Positions 44,225-56,337 of a DNA stretch of 64,000 bases are shown piece by piece; position 1 is the first letter of the stretch, and the number at the start of each line of letters is the position of its first letter. The notes under the pieces were generated by a model that did no database searches, was not told where the DNA came from, and saw only the letters and a list, made by a program, of their open reading frames with translations. Both the position numbers and the translations under genes were made by a program. Origin of the DNA: Pogonophryne albipinna (lineage: Eukaryota; Chordata; Actinopteri; Perciformes; Artedidraconidae); NCBI GenBank assembly GCA_028583405.1, contig CM053249.1:37000048-37064047 (forward strand), written 5' to 3'.

Positions 44225-44319
44225 AACAGACAGAAAGGGGGTGAAGACTTTTCAAAATAAAACACGAAACCAAAGGCAGAAAAAGACAAGACAAAACACA
44301 ACACAGACAGATCGTGACA
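44225..44319 (-). mobile_element. LTR, outer part
   Basis: On the minus strand it starts TGTCACGATCTGTC at 44319, and with 41025-41268 makes one LTR split by the DIRS element. Confidence 0.65.
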
Positions 44320-45470
44320 GCCTGTGTCTGAAACCATCTGGCCATGACATCTGAAAAAAAAAATTCAGGCATTGATTTTGTTCCACACTCATGAACAATA
44401 TAGCCCCCGTTATATTGACAATATTTATGAAAAAAATTATTAATTCACAATGATGCCGACTCAACATTACTTAGAACAAATCTCTGGATTAAATTGTTTC
44501 AAATTTCTCCGGGAAAACAGAGCATTGCGAATTTTTAAACAATTGTCCATTGACCATTCATCTTTGGGAAATAAGTTTTCTTTTTGAAATTTTAAAAAGA
44601 GATCACATATCTTACACAAATCTTTCCTAATATTCTATTCTGCTACTGATTTAACGAGCAGCCTCGTCCCTGAAGGGGCTTTTGATAACAAAGAAAAACA
44701 AAGAAATCAATAATACCAGAAGATATTTTCCACATTTCTTACGGTTTCACTTACACTTAGGTCATATCCCTTGTATGTGGTGTGTGTATGTAAATGTGTG
44801 TATCAGAGTTATGATCATCTAGCTTCACACTTGTGTGTGTGTAGTTTAGGACCCATGGATTATTCTAATCAGTGGTTCTGTAGAGAACCCTGATTTGCGC
44901 ACAAAATAGCTGCCTGTTCATGCCATTGTGTTATCGCTAATTTAAATGAGGATGTGTGTGTTTGTGTGTATGTGTTGCACGTTTATCGTTAAGGTACAGG
45001 TGCCTGTAGGTGTGAATTTGTATTTAGTGTTTTTTTTCTTTTACTTATAGATTCCATTCTTTTCTCAGCTTGTCCAACTTGAAGGAGACCCAAACTCAAG
45101 TAAGGCTGACTTACCACATGAAGACTTTTGGTGGTTCAATTTCACGTACTGTATAGTTCTTCACCTTTACCTCTCTCTGTTTGACCTTTTTGCACATGCG
45201 CCATTGCTGCATCTGTGCAAGATGATTGTGAATGGTTTAAGGGAACGAGTCAACCCTTATAGCGGAATGATGACAGCTACAGCCAGCCCTCCTCCAGAGC
45301 CATGGAGATCTGCCTTTGCTGGACCACAAGAACCAAGCAGACCTTTGGGTCTTATCGCCAGGATTTAAGAAAGGCCACGTCCCCCAAATCCAACGTCCTG
45401 CCAAAAGAACACAGTGCAGTGTCCTATAGGTAGACAAAGTAAGGGTAACAGTTGGGATGATAGCAACATG
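44320..45470. other. Intergenic, no gene seen
   Basis: AT-rich DNA; nothing recognised. Confidence 0.5.
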
Positions 45471-45471
45471 T

Positions 45472-45500
<29 letters not shown>
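45472..45500. repeat. (ATTG)n microsatellite
   Basis: Seven tandem ATTG units. Confidence 0.9.
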
Positions 45501-45502
<2 letters not shown>

Positions 45503-45597
45503 CCTAACTAATTGTACAGATGGTCATATCTTGTATGAAGTATGCTTTTAGTTATGTGAAATATTTTTCATTGTATATGTGAATAAAAACTCAAAGT

Positions 45598-46905
45598 AGA
45601 AATGCCATTCTTCCTCACCGTCAAGGCCCTCAAGCTCACCTTCCTCACTTCCATCACATCTGAACGGCTCTGAAGTGGTTCTCCTGCTACCTCACCAACC
45701 GGAAGTACCACTTGTCTCTGGGGGGTTCCAGGTCTGACGATACCGCAGTGACATGCGGGGTCCCACAGGGCTCAGTGCTGGGGCCGATCCTGTTTTTAAT
45801 CTATCTATTACCTCTGGGTCATATCATCAGACAACATAACATCAACTACCACTGCTATGCTGACGACACCCAGGTCTATATCAAAACACAACCCAATACC
45901 ACCAATACTATCCAAATACTAAACACCTGCCTGGAAGACATCCGCTCCTGGATGACCACCAACTACCTCCAGCTCAACAGCAGCAAGACGGAGGCAATCC
46001 TGATAGGCACCACCGACCAGCTTGCCAAGGCCACCAACATCAGCCCCTCCCTTGATGGTCAGCTCATTTCTCTCTACTCCGTTGTCACCAACCTCGGTGT
46101 AAGGTTTGACCCCACTCTGTCTTTCCAAGCCCACATCAAACATATCACCAAGACCTCCTTCTTTCACCTGAAAAACATTTCCCGACTGAAGCCCTCACTC
46201 TCAACTGATGACATAAAAACACTGGTTCATGCACTCGTCTTCTCAAGACTAGATTATTGCAATGCACTCCTCTCTGGTCTCCCAGCCAAATCCATCAACC
46301 GCCTGCAACTTGTCCAGAACAGCACAGCCAGAGTTCTCACCGGTACAAAAAGGTCCGCACACATAACTCCCATACTTGCACAACTACACTGGCTCCCAGT
46401 CCACTACAGGATCCAGTTTAATGTTCTGCTCCTCACTTACAAAGCCCTGAATAGCCAAAGCCCAAAATACCTCAGTGACCTCATCCGTACCCAGACATCT
46501 ACCCGCTCTCTCCGCTCCAGCCACGCTCCTCTTCTTTACATCCCCGCACACGTCTCCGAACAATGGGAGACCGAGCCTTCTGCTCATTCGCCCCGCGCCT
46601 CTGGAACTCCCTCCCAGATCAGCTGAGGTCTGCCCCTTCCACGAGGTCTTCAAAACCAGCCTTAAGACCCGCTTCTTTAGGCAGGCCTTCCAATAAACTT
46701 TGAGCATGGTACACCTGGAGTACTGCCATTGTTATCGCTATCTGCGACTTTTATTTAATTTTTAATTTTATTTATTTATTTTTTATTATTATTACTATTA
46801 TTTGTTTAATCTCTCAAATTGTATCAGTGTCCTTTGTTGTGAAGCGCTTCAAGATTTGTCTTGGCAGATGAGAAGCGCTATATAAATGAAATGTATTATT
46901 TATTT
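45598..46905 (+). mobile_element. L2-like LINE, 5' truncated
   Basis: Encodes the C-terminal half of a Jockey-superfamily (L2/CR1-like) reverse transcriptase: TCGVPQGSVLGPILF, then NINYHCYADDTQVYI (the YADD active site), NYLQLNSSKTEAILIG, FSRLDYCNALLSGLP and LQLVQNSTARVLTG. A frameshift near 46550 moves the end (FAPRLWNSLPDQLR) into another frame. The 3' tail is GAAGCGCTATATAAATGAAA plus a TTA-rich run. No endonuclease domain. Confidence 0.85.
45712..46626 (+). pseudogene. LINE reverse transcriptase fragment
   Basis: 304-codon open frame of the LINE above, from just before the VPQG block to the frameshift. It lacks the N-terminal RT blocks and endonuclease, so it cannot be an active ORF2. 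Confidence 0.8.
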
Positions 46906-49900
46906 ATTATTTATTATCTCCCTTACTGCTATTGAGTATTGGTGGTTGAATAAACACAATCGTTCGTCGGGTTCCTCATATAACATCATAGTGCATCTAC
47001 ATCACTACAGCAGAATGTGACCTTCAGGACCGTTTCTTACAAGTTGCCTTTATTTGAAGGTTTTTTAATAGTGACGTTCATTTGACCTTCTTGGTTCAAG
47101 ATGTTTATATACTGCATGCTTTCCCCATTAAATGCAAAAAATGATTGACCAAATCACACCTTATCGCGAAAACCTTATGTAACTGCACCCGTTCACGCTG
47201 TGTGCCCAACCCTGCAGCCTGGGAAGCACCATCATGAGTGTGTTCTTTCCCAGAATTCCAAATAACAATTAATTGATGGTCATTGGACAACAAGATAGAA
47301 AAAGCCTTATCATAGTTCAGGTCCCTAAAATGTGACACCATATTTATGTAAAGGGAATTTGGCAACACTACAAGTTTATAATCATGGGATCACACATATC
47401 CTCCATTGTAGCTAACTCTTAGGTGAAACATTTAGAACAGATTTCATTGACTTGACATCTGGTCCAGGTATTCACTTGCTGCATTTAATGCATGACTTCT
47501 GTATCAACAGCTTTATCAATATCCTCAAGCTACATATCAATTGAACTTGTAAGCAGGAGGATGGTTAGCAGGTGTTTCTAACTAACTTGTCAGTGGGGAG
47601 GAAGAATAAAGATGTTAGCAATCCCAATTTGGAACAGAAAGGGTTTCAATCTCCCCAAATATACAACCACACGTTCCACTGATCGAGTTCCATTCTTATG
47701 ATCCGAACCATCAAGGAAAACTGTCCGGCGAAGGACAGAAAGGGACATTTGAGACGTGGTGGAGCGGGAACGGTTAACATTAGGGGGTTTCCTGTTGCTA
47801 CTGTGACTTGAATCTGTAAAAGGATTACAAAATAAATGGATGACTGGTTCTTTGATTGAGTTTTATTTTTTGATTGGGCAAGGTACATTACATTCTGTCA
47901 TGAGTTAAAGATACGTGTTCTCGGTGGAACCTTGCTATATCTCTCCGTCTGAACCAGTATCAAAAACCTTCTTTTAAAGATCCCAAAACCAATATTCTAA
48001 TAGCATGAAGACACATTTACCTGGTTTATGGTTAGAAAATGTTCAGGTCACATTCCGTTTTGTATCAATCAGAATAAAGCAAGGTTTGAATCCAAATCGA
48101 ATGCTTCTGTTGCTTGGCCACAGTCAGCTGCGATCCAACCACAGATTAGCTGGACGTCGATTTTGCAAATGTTATCGTTATTAAGTAATGTTGTAGAGAA
48201 AAACTGAAGATTTCAAAAAAAGTTTTCAAAAGCTTTAGAGATGCCTTATTTTCTCTCCTGTTGGGTTATTATTTATTATTGGATTTATCCAAGGACTACA
48301 GTTTACTTTCAGAGAAAACTTTATGTTTTAATTGTTATCAAACTAATAAAAAAAAGGGTGAAAAACTTAATTAAAACACACAAACTGTTAATTTCAGGCA
48401 AAATAAGACTGCACCTCCACATCATTTAATGGACATGTTTTGTCATTTGTCATTCATGGATAAAGTGGACAGCAAAATATATATTTTACTCATGATAAAA
48501 TGGTGACCAGTCCAATACCTTAGGTCTTCATTTCCAGACTCCATCCATCATAGCCTCTTTATCTTTCTGGATTTGTCATAACTCTCTTTATTCGCTTTTA
48601 AAAATAAATATCACTAGTGTAACCCATAATAAGAGAGCCATAATACAGAAGAAAGGGCACCTTGTATTTGTTGGACAACTGCAAGTAGTTAAATATTCAT
48701 GCAACTTTAGAAACATCTCTGGTTAGATCTCTAGGCTAACAATACACTTTATTCTTTATGAAATATCAATATGATTCTTCACATTCAGATTAAAGTTTTT
48801 TCTTCATGTAAATGAACAGTTAATAGATTCTGTCATGAAATACGCTGATAAATCATATCTTCAGTTTGTACAATAGAGGTACTAAAAATTACAACTGTCA
48901 TGGTATATGTACAATTTCCTACCTACAAAGTACAACAGCTAGCATGTAATAAAATATGTAAACAAATGTCTTGTTTTTTGACACAGTTGACTGTGACAAT
49001 AGATAGAAGTCACACTTTCAACATTAGATTTATTTCTGTATACACATTTGTTAACAGTTTGTAGTACTGCATTTGTCTTCCACCTGACACCTTCATAGAA
49101 AAAGAGAACGACAGGCAATGAATCAACATACAGTTTTGCAAAAAGATAAAACCACGACTGGCTGAGCATTGATAATAGACCTTTTTTAAATAGATATTTT
49201 TTTCATTGGTTAACACTTTTCAGGGGTTTAATAGTAGGAAGGGGTTGAGTTCTGATCTTATCATGAAGAACTGTTTGACATTAAGTCAAGAACATGGTCC
49301 CAGTTGAACACTATACGGGACTGGAAAGTCTGGACTGGACTTTACTGTCGATTTAGGATGGCATGCATTTTACAATCTGTTGCTTTTTACCAAAAGCACC
49401 GGCCAGGGGAATAGTCTGTCAAGCACTAAGAATAATTGTTGTGAATCAGAGTAGAGTATGAGATCTGCCCATGGCCTTTTGCTCACTTAGTATCATTTTA
49501 TACACAGACATAGTTTTCTTTTCTTGCTGTTCTTTTTGTCATTTTTTTCCTTTTGCTCAAAGCAAAAAAAAATAGACACCACACTTGTATTATGTATAAA
49601 CCATAGAAAAGTGTCATCCTTTGATACAACAAGAGTCCTCTTTTACGTTTACACTGATGGTGTGCCTGAGCCCCTGTTGTTAAGCACTACGTGTTGCTTA
49701 CATGCTGAAAATGTATAAGATTATGAGCCTTTTGAAGTTGACAATTTTACAAAAAGGTTTTTTCTTTAATGCCAGAGATCACATAGCTCTAAAAGTCACT
49801 TAGGAGAATGATGTAGCTTGAAATATTTCTCTACTGATAACGTCTCTGACCAGATAGAACGTCTAAAGTTGCTATTTAGCCTTGTTGTTATGCTTACAAT

Positions 49901-50083
49901 AAGTGTGTAAGTGTAAGTGTGCTTTATATTACAGTACATATCATCAGTTTAACTACTCAGCACAGTATAAGATTATTCAAGTTCCATGTTATACCATCAT
50001 TTGTCATAGCTCCTTGCAAGGAAACTGATAAGGAAATGTTCTTTTAGTGCTTTCTTTCTTCTCTCTCTCTCTCTTTCTCACAG
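46906..50083 (-). other. nrxn3: Probable nrxn3 3' UTR and intergenic DNA
   Basis: No ORF of note. It follows the nrxn3 stop codon on the minus strand, so at least its right part is 3' UTR. Many A/T hexamers make the poly(A) site impossible to choose by eye. A (CT)n tract lies at 50060-50078. Confidence 0.4.
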
Positions 50084-50395
50084 TCACACATAATACTCCT
50101 TATCCTTGTTTTTCTGTTTCTTGTTGCTGCCTTTCAAGCTCTGCTGTTTGTCCTTCATGACAGCGCCATTGCTCTGCACAGCTGAGTTGGTTATGTAGTT
50201 CCTGCTCTCGTCCACCTGGTAGGAGCCCTCATCCCTGTTCCTGTACTTATACATGGCATACAGAAGGATGAGGATGCACAGGGCAGCGGCCGCCACTATT
50301 CCGATGACCATCCCGGTGGTGCTGCTAGATTCACGGACCACTTCCGAGGGTCCTGGAACTCGCCTGACGCCCGACTCTGTGGGGAGTGCTGTGGG
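50084..50395 (-). CDS. nrxn3: Neurexin-3 terminal coding exon (transmembrane and cytoplasmic)
   Basis: Minus strand. Reads [20 protein letters not shown], then RESSSTTG, a membrane segment [20 protein letters not shown], then [20 protein letters not shown] and the terminal KNKDKEYYV with the PDZ-binding end YYV and stop TGA at 50084. These are the hallmark neurexin C-terminus, binding CASK and other PDZ proteins at presynaptic membranes. CCCACAG at 50389-50395 could be an internal acceptor, starting the exon at 50388 with two bases of a split codon, the same phase as the alternative exons at 51022 and 53596. Identification as nrxn3 rests on the neighbouring dio2 and on the SS5 peptides. Confidence 0.93.
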   Translation of the reverse strand, partial: PTALPTESGVRRVPGPSEVVRESSSTTGMVIGIVAAAALCILILLYAMYKYRNRDEGSYQVDESRNYITNSAVQSNGAVMKDKQQSLKGSNKKQKNKDKEYYV

Positions 50396-51022
50396 TATTA
50401 TGGAACATTGGGGAGGTTATTAATGGGCCCCTCAGCTTGGTGCTGTCTACCTCAAAGGATGTGGGCAATGGAAGCAACACTAGGTCGGGCTGGGGTTTTA
50501 GCTCGCGGTTATTCATTTTGCCAGACGGCTGTTTGGCCGGAGCATTGTGGAGGGTTGCGGTGGAGGCAGAGGTGGCGGTGGTGCGGCTCTGGTCGGCGGT
50601 TAGTAGTTAGTAGATAGTGGTAGTCCTACCGCGTCTGGAGATTGAAGGTTTATTAGGTCTAAAAGTCTTGGGTGCGTGAGATTTGTAGTCACCTTCAAAG
50701 CCTGACGTGGATAAGGTCTGATATGTTACCAAGGAGAAGGTCGTGTAAAAATCTTCGTCATCAGTAGGGGGCAGGTTAGACTTGAACGCTTCCCCAGAGC
50801 CATACCCCGATATCACCAAGCCATCATCATCACAATCATCGCTGCCTTGGTCCGACAAGCAAGGTACCCCCGCCTCAGTGGCCTCGGACAGGGACTCTTT
50901 GGTGGTCTCAATAATGGTGAGGAGTGGGTGGTGGGTTGAGGGGGAGGGAATGAAGGGTGCACGAGGAGCTACAGAGGGGGGTGCTAATGGATCCTGAAGT
51001 ACTGGGATGACTAACTCAGCTC
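50396..51022 (-). CDS. nrxn3: Neurexin-3 SS5-region exon with in-frame stop
   Basis: Minus strand, starting after the acceptor TCTCTGTCCAACTCCAG at 51023. Reads ...[20 protein letters not shown] then [27 protein letters not shown] and then TAA at 50607. The same frame continues after the stop with family-like sequence: [37 protein letters not shown], after which the match moves to another frame (PTALPTE at 50395). In mammalian neurexin-3 this stalk is one open stretch. Here it would end as a secreted protein if spliced in, unless the stop or frame change is an assembly error or is bypassed by splicing. Confidence 0.8.
50607..50609 (-). other. nrxn3: In-frame TAA in nrxn3 stalk exon
   Basis: On the minus strand the codons ACT ATC TAC TAA CTA CTA ACC read Thr-Ile-Tyr-stop, with conserved coding sequence on both sides in the same frame. 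Confidence 0.85.
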
Positions 51023-51065
51023 CTGGAGTTGGACAGAGACAGGTAGGCAAGTCAGATGGCAGCAT

Positions 51066-53450
51066 GTGTGTTTCAGGAAATATTCTTTAAGCACTAAACA
51101 GTCAACAAATCAACTCAAATCCATTAAAAAATAAACTTAGCATATAAATTGCAGACTGCTATATCAAGACCAAATGAAGTCAGCATATCTTATTTATTTC
51201 AATAGGGTTAAGAGGTGAGCAAGGATGAGCCAGAAAAATCAAGTTTGCTTTTTGAATGTGCACATCATAGTTAGTTATTCTGGGTTCAATCTGATTTAAT
51301 ACACTATTTTAATTAAGTGGTAACAGTTAAAATACGAATAAAAAAACGTTCATTTCATAGCAAATGCATTCAAATGAATACAGATTTATTTAAAGTATAA
51401 CCCAAACTAAAATTTGCTTTCATAATAGAATCAATTTAGTTAGAGCAGTTTCACTGATCAATGGATCTCCTTTCATCTCACACCTGTTACTTATTCTGGT
51501 AAAACAAACGGTAGTTACAGTTCTACAAACACTTCTCAGATGCAGAGCCGCTCTGAATGTGAATTGACTGTGTGTTGGGGCTATTAGTAGCCATGTTGAA
51601 AAGGGAGGATGGAACTGTTTGGAGAAATCCCAATAAGAGACATTACTGTAAGATAAATCCTCCACCAATGCATCGGATCCAATGATGATGTCTTTATACT
51701 GAAGAGCACAGTTCAGGACTGATTTTGAAATGGATGCACAGTGCAGGCATTAGTCATGAGAAATGACCAAAAGTTGTATATAAAGTCAACAGTCCTTGTT
51801 GCCAGGCAGAAACCATTTTAGGGAAACTGAATAACAGAAGACATTTCCGAAAATTATTTGTATCAGTTTATTTCATTGAAACCTTTCCATTTGATAATTT
51901 GTATATATATAAGTATTTGTCAATATATATACATATATATCGACAAATACTTTCATTCAGTGTATGCTCAACAGCTTCATGTCACAGACTCGGAGCTGCA
52001 GTGTGATGAACTGGTTTCTGTCAGTTAATTATTTAATTCACGTATATTACATAACTGTAACATGTGTGGTTACTTCAGGAATAGTTTGATGACCATTGGC
52101 GGCAAAACATCTGCCTTGCTGTGGAATTTAACTGTTATACTCACTGCTCACTATGAATGATTATTGGGTGTCAAACATTTGCTGCTTAAGAGTTAAAATG
52201 CTCTCGAACCAAGATGACCTAAGTAACTTTCCCAACACTAAATTTCAAGAACAACTGAAGGCTTCTGAAGGCCACATCCCAACGCTGCAATAACACTGCT
52301 CTGTGTGTTCCTGCTTTACAAGCTTCAGATGTACATCTTACTGTAAGTCTTTCCAGATTGTTGGAACTACTTCAGTTATAAAATATGAATAGCTATTTTT
52401 TTGTATCATCCTTTAACGCTCAACAGCCCATTTTAGCAAACAAAAGAAGAAGTAGATATCCTGGTTACAGGGCGCATTTGTTTTTTTTAAGAATTTTCTT
52501 TTTTGATTTAATTATCATGGAGATGTCATCTAAGGCAAGTATAATTGGAGTGAACATTGACTAGAAAAGTAACCATGTGCATAATGAATCTCTGCATATT
52601 GTATATCTATGAAGCAAACATACTCACAAACTATCACCAACACCAACACGCACATTCACAAGCACAACTCTGTAGCTCCAGGCACTTTAATCTACAACCT
52701 TTAACAATTAAACACTTATAAACCTCATTCAGTTTTCAATGTCCACAGCTTAATCCAAGATGCAGTTTGTAAAATGTAATACTATCTACTTCAAACAGAT
52801 GTTTGTAGTAGGTATTACATGTAACATTTAGTGTTCATTCAGAGTATTACACATGGATTAATACTCATTCACACAATAGTTTCTATATATTTAATAATGA
52901 TGTTATGTGAAATTGCTAAAAATGCTACATATAGCACCTACCACGAGCATTACTTAGTTGCTCTGATTGTAAAATGACCAAGTACACATATTTAGGATCA
53001 TCACATTTTACAAACTGCACCTTTAAAAAACATTTCAACAGGTAGATTGAAGAAAAAAAGTGTAAATTGTCAACTTACATCAACAAATTGCCCGCATGAT
53101 ATAGGCATGAAAAAGAATTTACAAAGGAAAAATTGTGTAAGAATGTTGGATAGCCGCTTGGTACCGTTAAAGTTCATTTTTATCCATTGTAGATTGTGTT
53201 CTATCTTAAAACACGACGGTACAGGAGGCAACAACACATACATCCACAACACATAACATAAAAAATAAACACCATAATTCTGTTTTTTTTCTGGTAAATA
53301 ATTTGTCTTTTCAAAAAATGTGTATTTACATTTTTTTTCATTGTAATAGACTTCAATAGTAACTCAAATCTATTCATGTTACAGTTTTTGCTTGTATTGT
53401 AATTTGATCTTTAGTGTAGAATGGATGGATGACATTATACTTTAATATCT
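51066..53450 (-). other. nrxn3: nrxn3 intron
   Basis: AT-rich intronic DNA. A palindromic TA-rich stretch lies at 51900-51955 (AAGTATTTGTCAATATATAT and its complement). No exon recognised. Confidence 0.6.
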
Positions 53451-53596
53451 CTAAAGACAAGGGAGAAGGTGAAGAAGGGGGGGGGGCTCTGAACATACTA
53501 CATAGGAGATGAGGGTGATGAGGGTGACAGTGTAAGTCAGTTGCCATGTCCATGTAAAGGCAGTACGAAGCGGTCGGGCGGCATTAGAGCTTTTGG
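53451..53596 (-). CDS. nrxn3: Neurexin-3 alternative terminal exon (GPI/secreted form)
   Basis: Minus strand, after the acceptor CCCTTCCTTACAG (53597-53609). With a split first codon it reads AKSSNAARPLRTAFTWTWQL then TYTVTLITLISYVVCSEPPP and ends LLHLLPCL at TAG (53451-53453). This matches the alternative SS5 exon of vertebrate neurexin-3 (AKSSNAAR..., TWTW.LTYT) that replaces the transmembrane and cytoplasmic part. The hydrophobic C-terminal run after small residues (SSNAA) fits a GPI-attachment signal. Too short for an ORF screen, found from splice site plus peptide. Confidence 0.8.
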
Positions 53597-53609
53597 CTGT
53601 AAGGAAGGG

Positions 53610-55264
53610 ATGGGGATATACAAACAATGAGCAATATACATGCCCATCTACAGAAAAGAACAGAAGAACTCTAACACTGACAAGTCTGACAAACCCTAAA
53701 CTGCAACTTCTTCGCCATGCAATTCATTTGTTTTTTGTCTGACAGGCAAAATATTACTCAGCAAAGATTCATTTGTTTTGTCAGAATATATTTTAAATGA
53801 AAAACAATTTAAAAAAATGGAAGATAAGTGAGAAGTGGATCCGGAACTGCTTCACCTTCTAATGTGTGGGTTTTTGCATATTGACGAGCAATCTCTGTCC
53901 CTGTTGTTGTTTCGAATGTTTTTGTTTTATACTCAACATTTAACAGGAAATAATACAGTCGGAAAAGAAAAACCCACAGGTTAGTCATTGAAGTAGTTCC
54001 AAACCTCCCAAAAAATATAAATATATCAAAAATATGTTTCACACTGTTATTCAAATATTATCTGATTGACAAAAAAATAAAATAAACATACTTAATAAGC
54101 CAGAAACCATAATCAGAACCAAAATGCCAGTGATTAATTTGATAAATACAAAAAATATGACCCGTTTAAATTATCAAATGAAAAATATTAGGATGAAATA
54201 ACAAAGCCAAAATTTAGCACACACCACAACCAGATGCACACAATATAAAACAGAGGGTGGTGAGAGAGGTGCTCGGCCGGCGGGCTCCTCTCTCATGTGT
54301 TCCTGATGAAACTCCATCTGTAATGTTAGTCTTTAAACATGACGGCCGTGCAGTCTGGGTGTACATCAGAGAGAGACGGTACTGGCTGACAATGGGATAT
54401 AGTTATTATTTTGGTTTTGTTTTAGTTGTACTGCTGGATATTGATGCATGCTTAGAGTAAGTTGCATTTAGGGAAAGTAGAAAATAAACAACACAGCAAA
54501 CTGGGAGAAGGTAAGACTGACTAATGTTAGAACAATATGAAATGGACACTGTGTCCCAATCCCTTACTATAGATAGTGAGTTAAGTGAGTGTAAGAAACA
54601 ACATGTGACACTCTTGATAAATATGTGTGCAGACAGAAGTCAGTGAAGTAGAACTGTGTAAAGATGCAGCCTCCTCTGTTTCTGTCGGCATCGCATTACA
54701 ATGTGCAGCAGCAAACTAAACATTCACTGAATTCTGTTCGCAAACTGACATGTACAAAGCAGTTTGTCACTGTTAACACATAACCTCCCCCACCCAAAAA
54801 AACTAAGCAATAAAACCCCGGTTATTATTGTGCAGTATGCGATTGGGACACAGCTCAAGTTAAACTAAGCAGTAGAGGGACAAAATCATAACATAAACCA
54901 TGTGTTAATAATATATAGTCACATGCTATATGTTTAATGCAATTTACTGAGGATTCAAGTATGATAAAGAGTCAAAAGACAAGCAGAAAGCTGATATCCA
55001 TAACATTGTGCATGGTGGAAGATGGAGTGGTGGTTTGTGTAAAAACCTGCCAGAGTAAACTAATGACAATCAATATGCACTAAAGCTGTTAAATTTGATG
55101 CATGAAAATACAAACACGTTATACAGAACATGAACCCCAATGTTGGCACTGTTGAACCATGACAGGTGGCAATACATGTGATTTATTGTACTTATTGTAA
55201 GTCACTTTGGATAAAAGCGTCAGCTAAATTCTACGTATTGTACGTGCCTTGTTATACCGTCGAC
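53610..55264 (-). other. nrxn3: nrxn3 intron
   Basis: No exon recognised. At 55186-55225 a teleost repeat motif (TTGGATAAAAGCGTCAGCTA) occurs, inverse of the one at 28330. Confidence 0.55.
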
Positions 55265-55540
55265 AGACTAAAAAAAAGAACAGTGTCAGTAGCCTCTGAA
55301 CTTCTATCCACCAGGGCCTGCAATGATTTTGCCTCCTTCTTCACTGACAACATTCAGAAAATCAGACAGTGCCTCTGCATCAGGTACAGCAAATGTGTTG
55401 TCCCTGTGTCCACCTAATATCAATTCAAACACCATGACACAATTCCATCAGATTAATGAAACCTAGAGGACATTATTCAACTTCTGAAATCCTCCTCCTG
55501 CTGCCTTGATATTATTCCAACAGGATTTTTCAAAGATGTT

Positions 55541-55938
55541 TTGCCTTGCATGGCCTCAGATCTACTTCATATAGTAAACAAGTCTCTTCACTCAGGTGTT
55601 TTTCCACAGGCTCTGAAAACTGCAGTCATTAAACCACTCTTAAAAAAGAATAATCTCGATGCTTCAGTAATGAACAATTACAGGCCCATATCAAACCTCC
55701 CATTTCTAGGTAAAATCATTGTTTTTCAACAGCTGAGTCATTTCTTGCATTTAAATAACTGTTTCGATGTGTTCCAATCAGGCTTTCGACCAAACCACAG
55801 CACTGAGACTGCTCTTGTAAAGGTCTTCAATGACATCCACTTAAACACAGACAGTGGTATAACTTCAGTGTTGGTATTATTAGATCTCAGTGCTGCGTTT
55901 GACACTGTTGACCACAATATATTGCTAGACTGGAAAAC
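55541..55938 (+). pseudogene. LINE RT, N-terminal part
   Basis: Open frame carrying RT blocks through [13 protein letters not shown], cut by the DIRS insertion at AAC 55936-55938. Upstream it is already broken by stops. Confidence 0.8.
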
Positions 55939-56337
55939 TATAGGTTACTTACGTAACCCCAGTTCTCAGAGTAACATGAAGTGAGATGTCTCACTATGGG
56001 ATGCGCCTCAACGCGTATGCAAACAGAAGCATCAATCTCATTACGCCAATCCTGATTGGCTGGTGATCTTGACGTCAACGTCAGGGAATCCACCCACCCT
56101 TTAAGTAGCTTGCGCTACGACGCAGCGTCATTCAAAATAAGCACCTCTTCTCGCTTCGCCTTAGCAAGAAGAGCCGTCTGGTGAGACATCTCACTTCATG
56201 TTACTCTGAGAACTGGGGTTACGTAAGTAACCTATAGTTCTCATTCATAACACTCCGTTCGATGTCTCACTATGGGATATTGAAACTCCCGTATTGCTAG
56301 ACATGCTTATCTCGAAAATCACCAAAACAACCAGAAC

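Larger units (their letters stand above)
41269..44227 (-). mobile_element. DIRS-like retroelement, internally deleted
   Basis: 2959 bp inserted in the LTR, with AAC at both borders (41266-41268 and 44225-44227). The left arm (41269-41330) and right arm (44165-44227) are each complementary to halves of an internal region at 41515-41600 that joins at GTT (41565-41567); this is the DIRS circle-junction structure. Longer terminal inverted repeats (41281-41465 and 44060-44220) flank it. It keeps a gag-like ORF and the end of a tyrosine recombinase but no reverse transcriptase. Confidence 0.85.

Noticed and set aside
50084..51022. Calling the nrxn3 end a pseudogene because of the stop and frame change
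   Set aside because: The transmembrane and cytoplasmic part is intact with a phase-compatible acceptor, and stop-containing alternative exons are known for neurexin-3.
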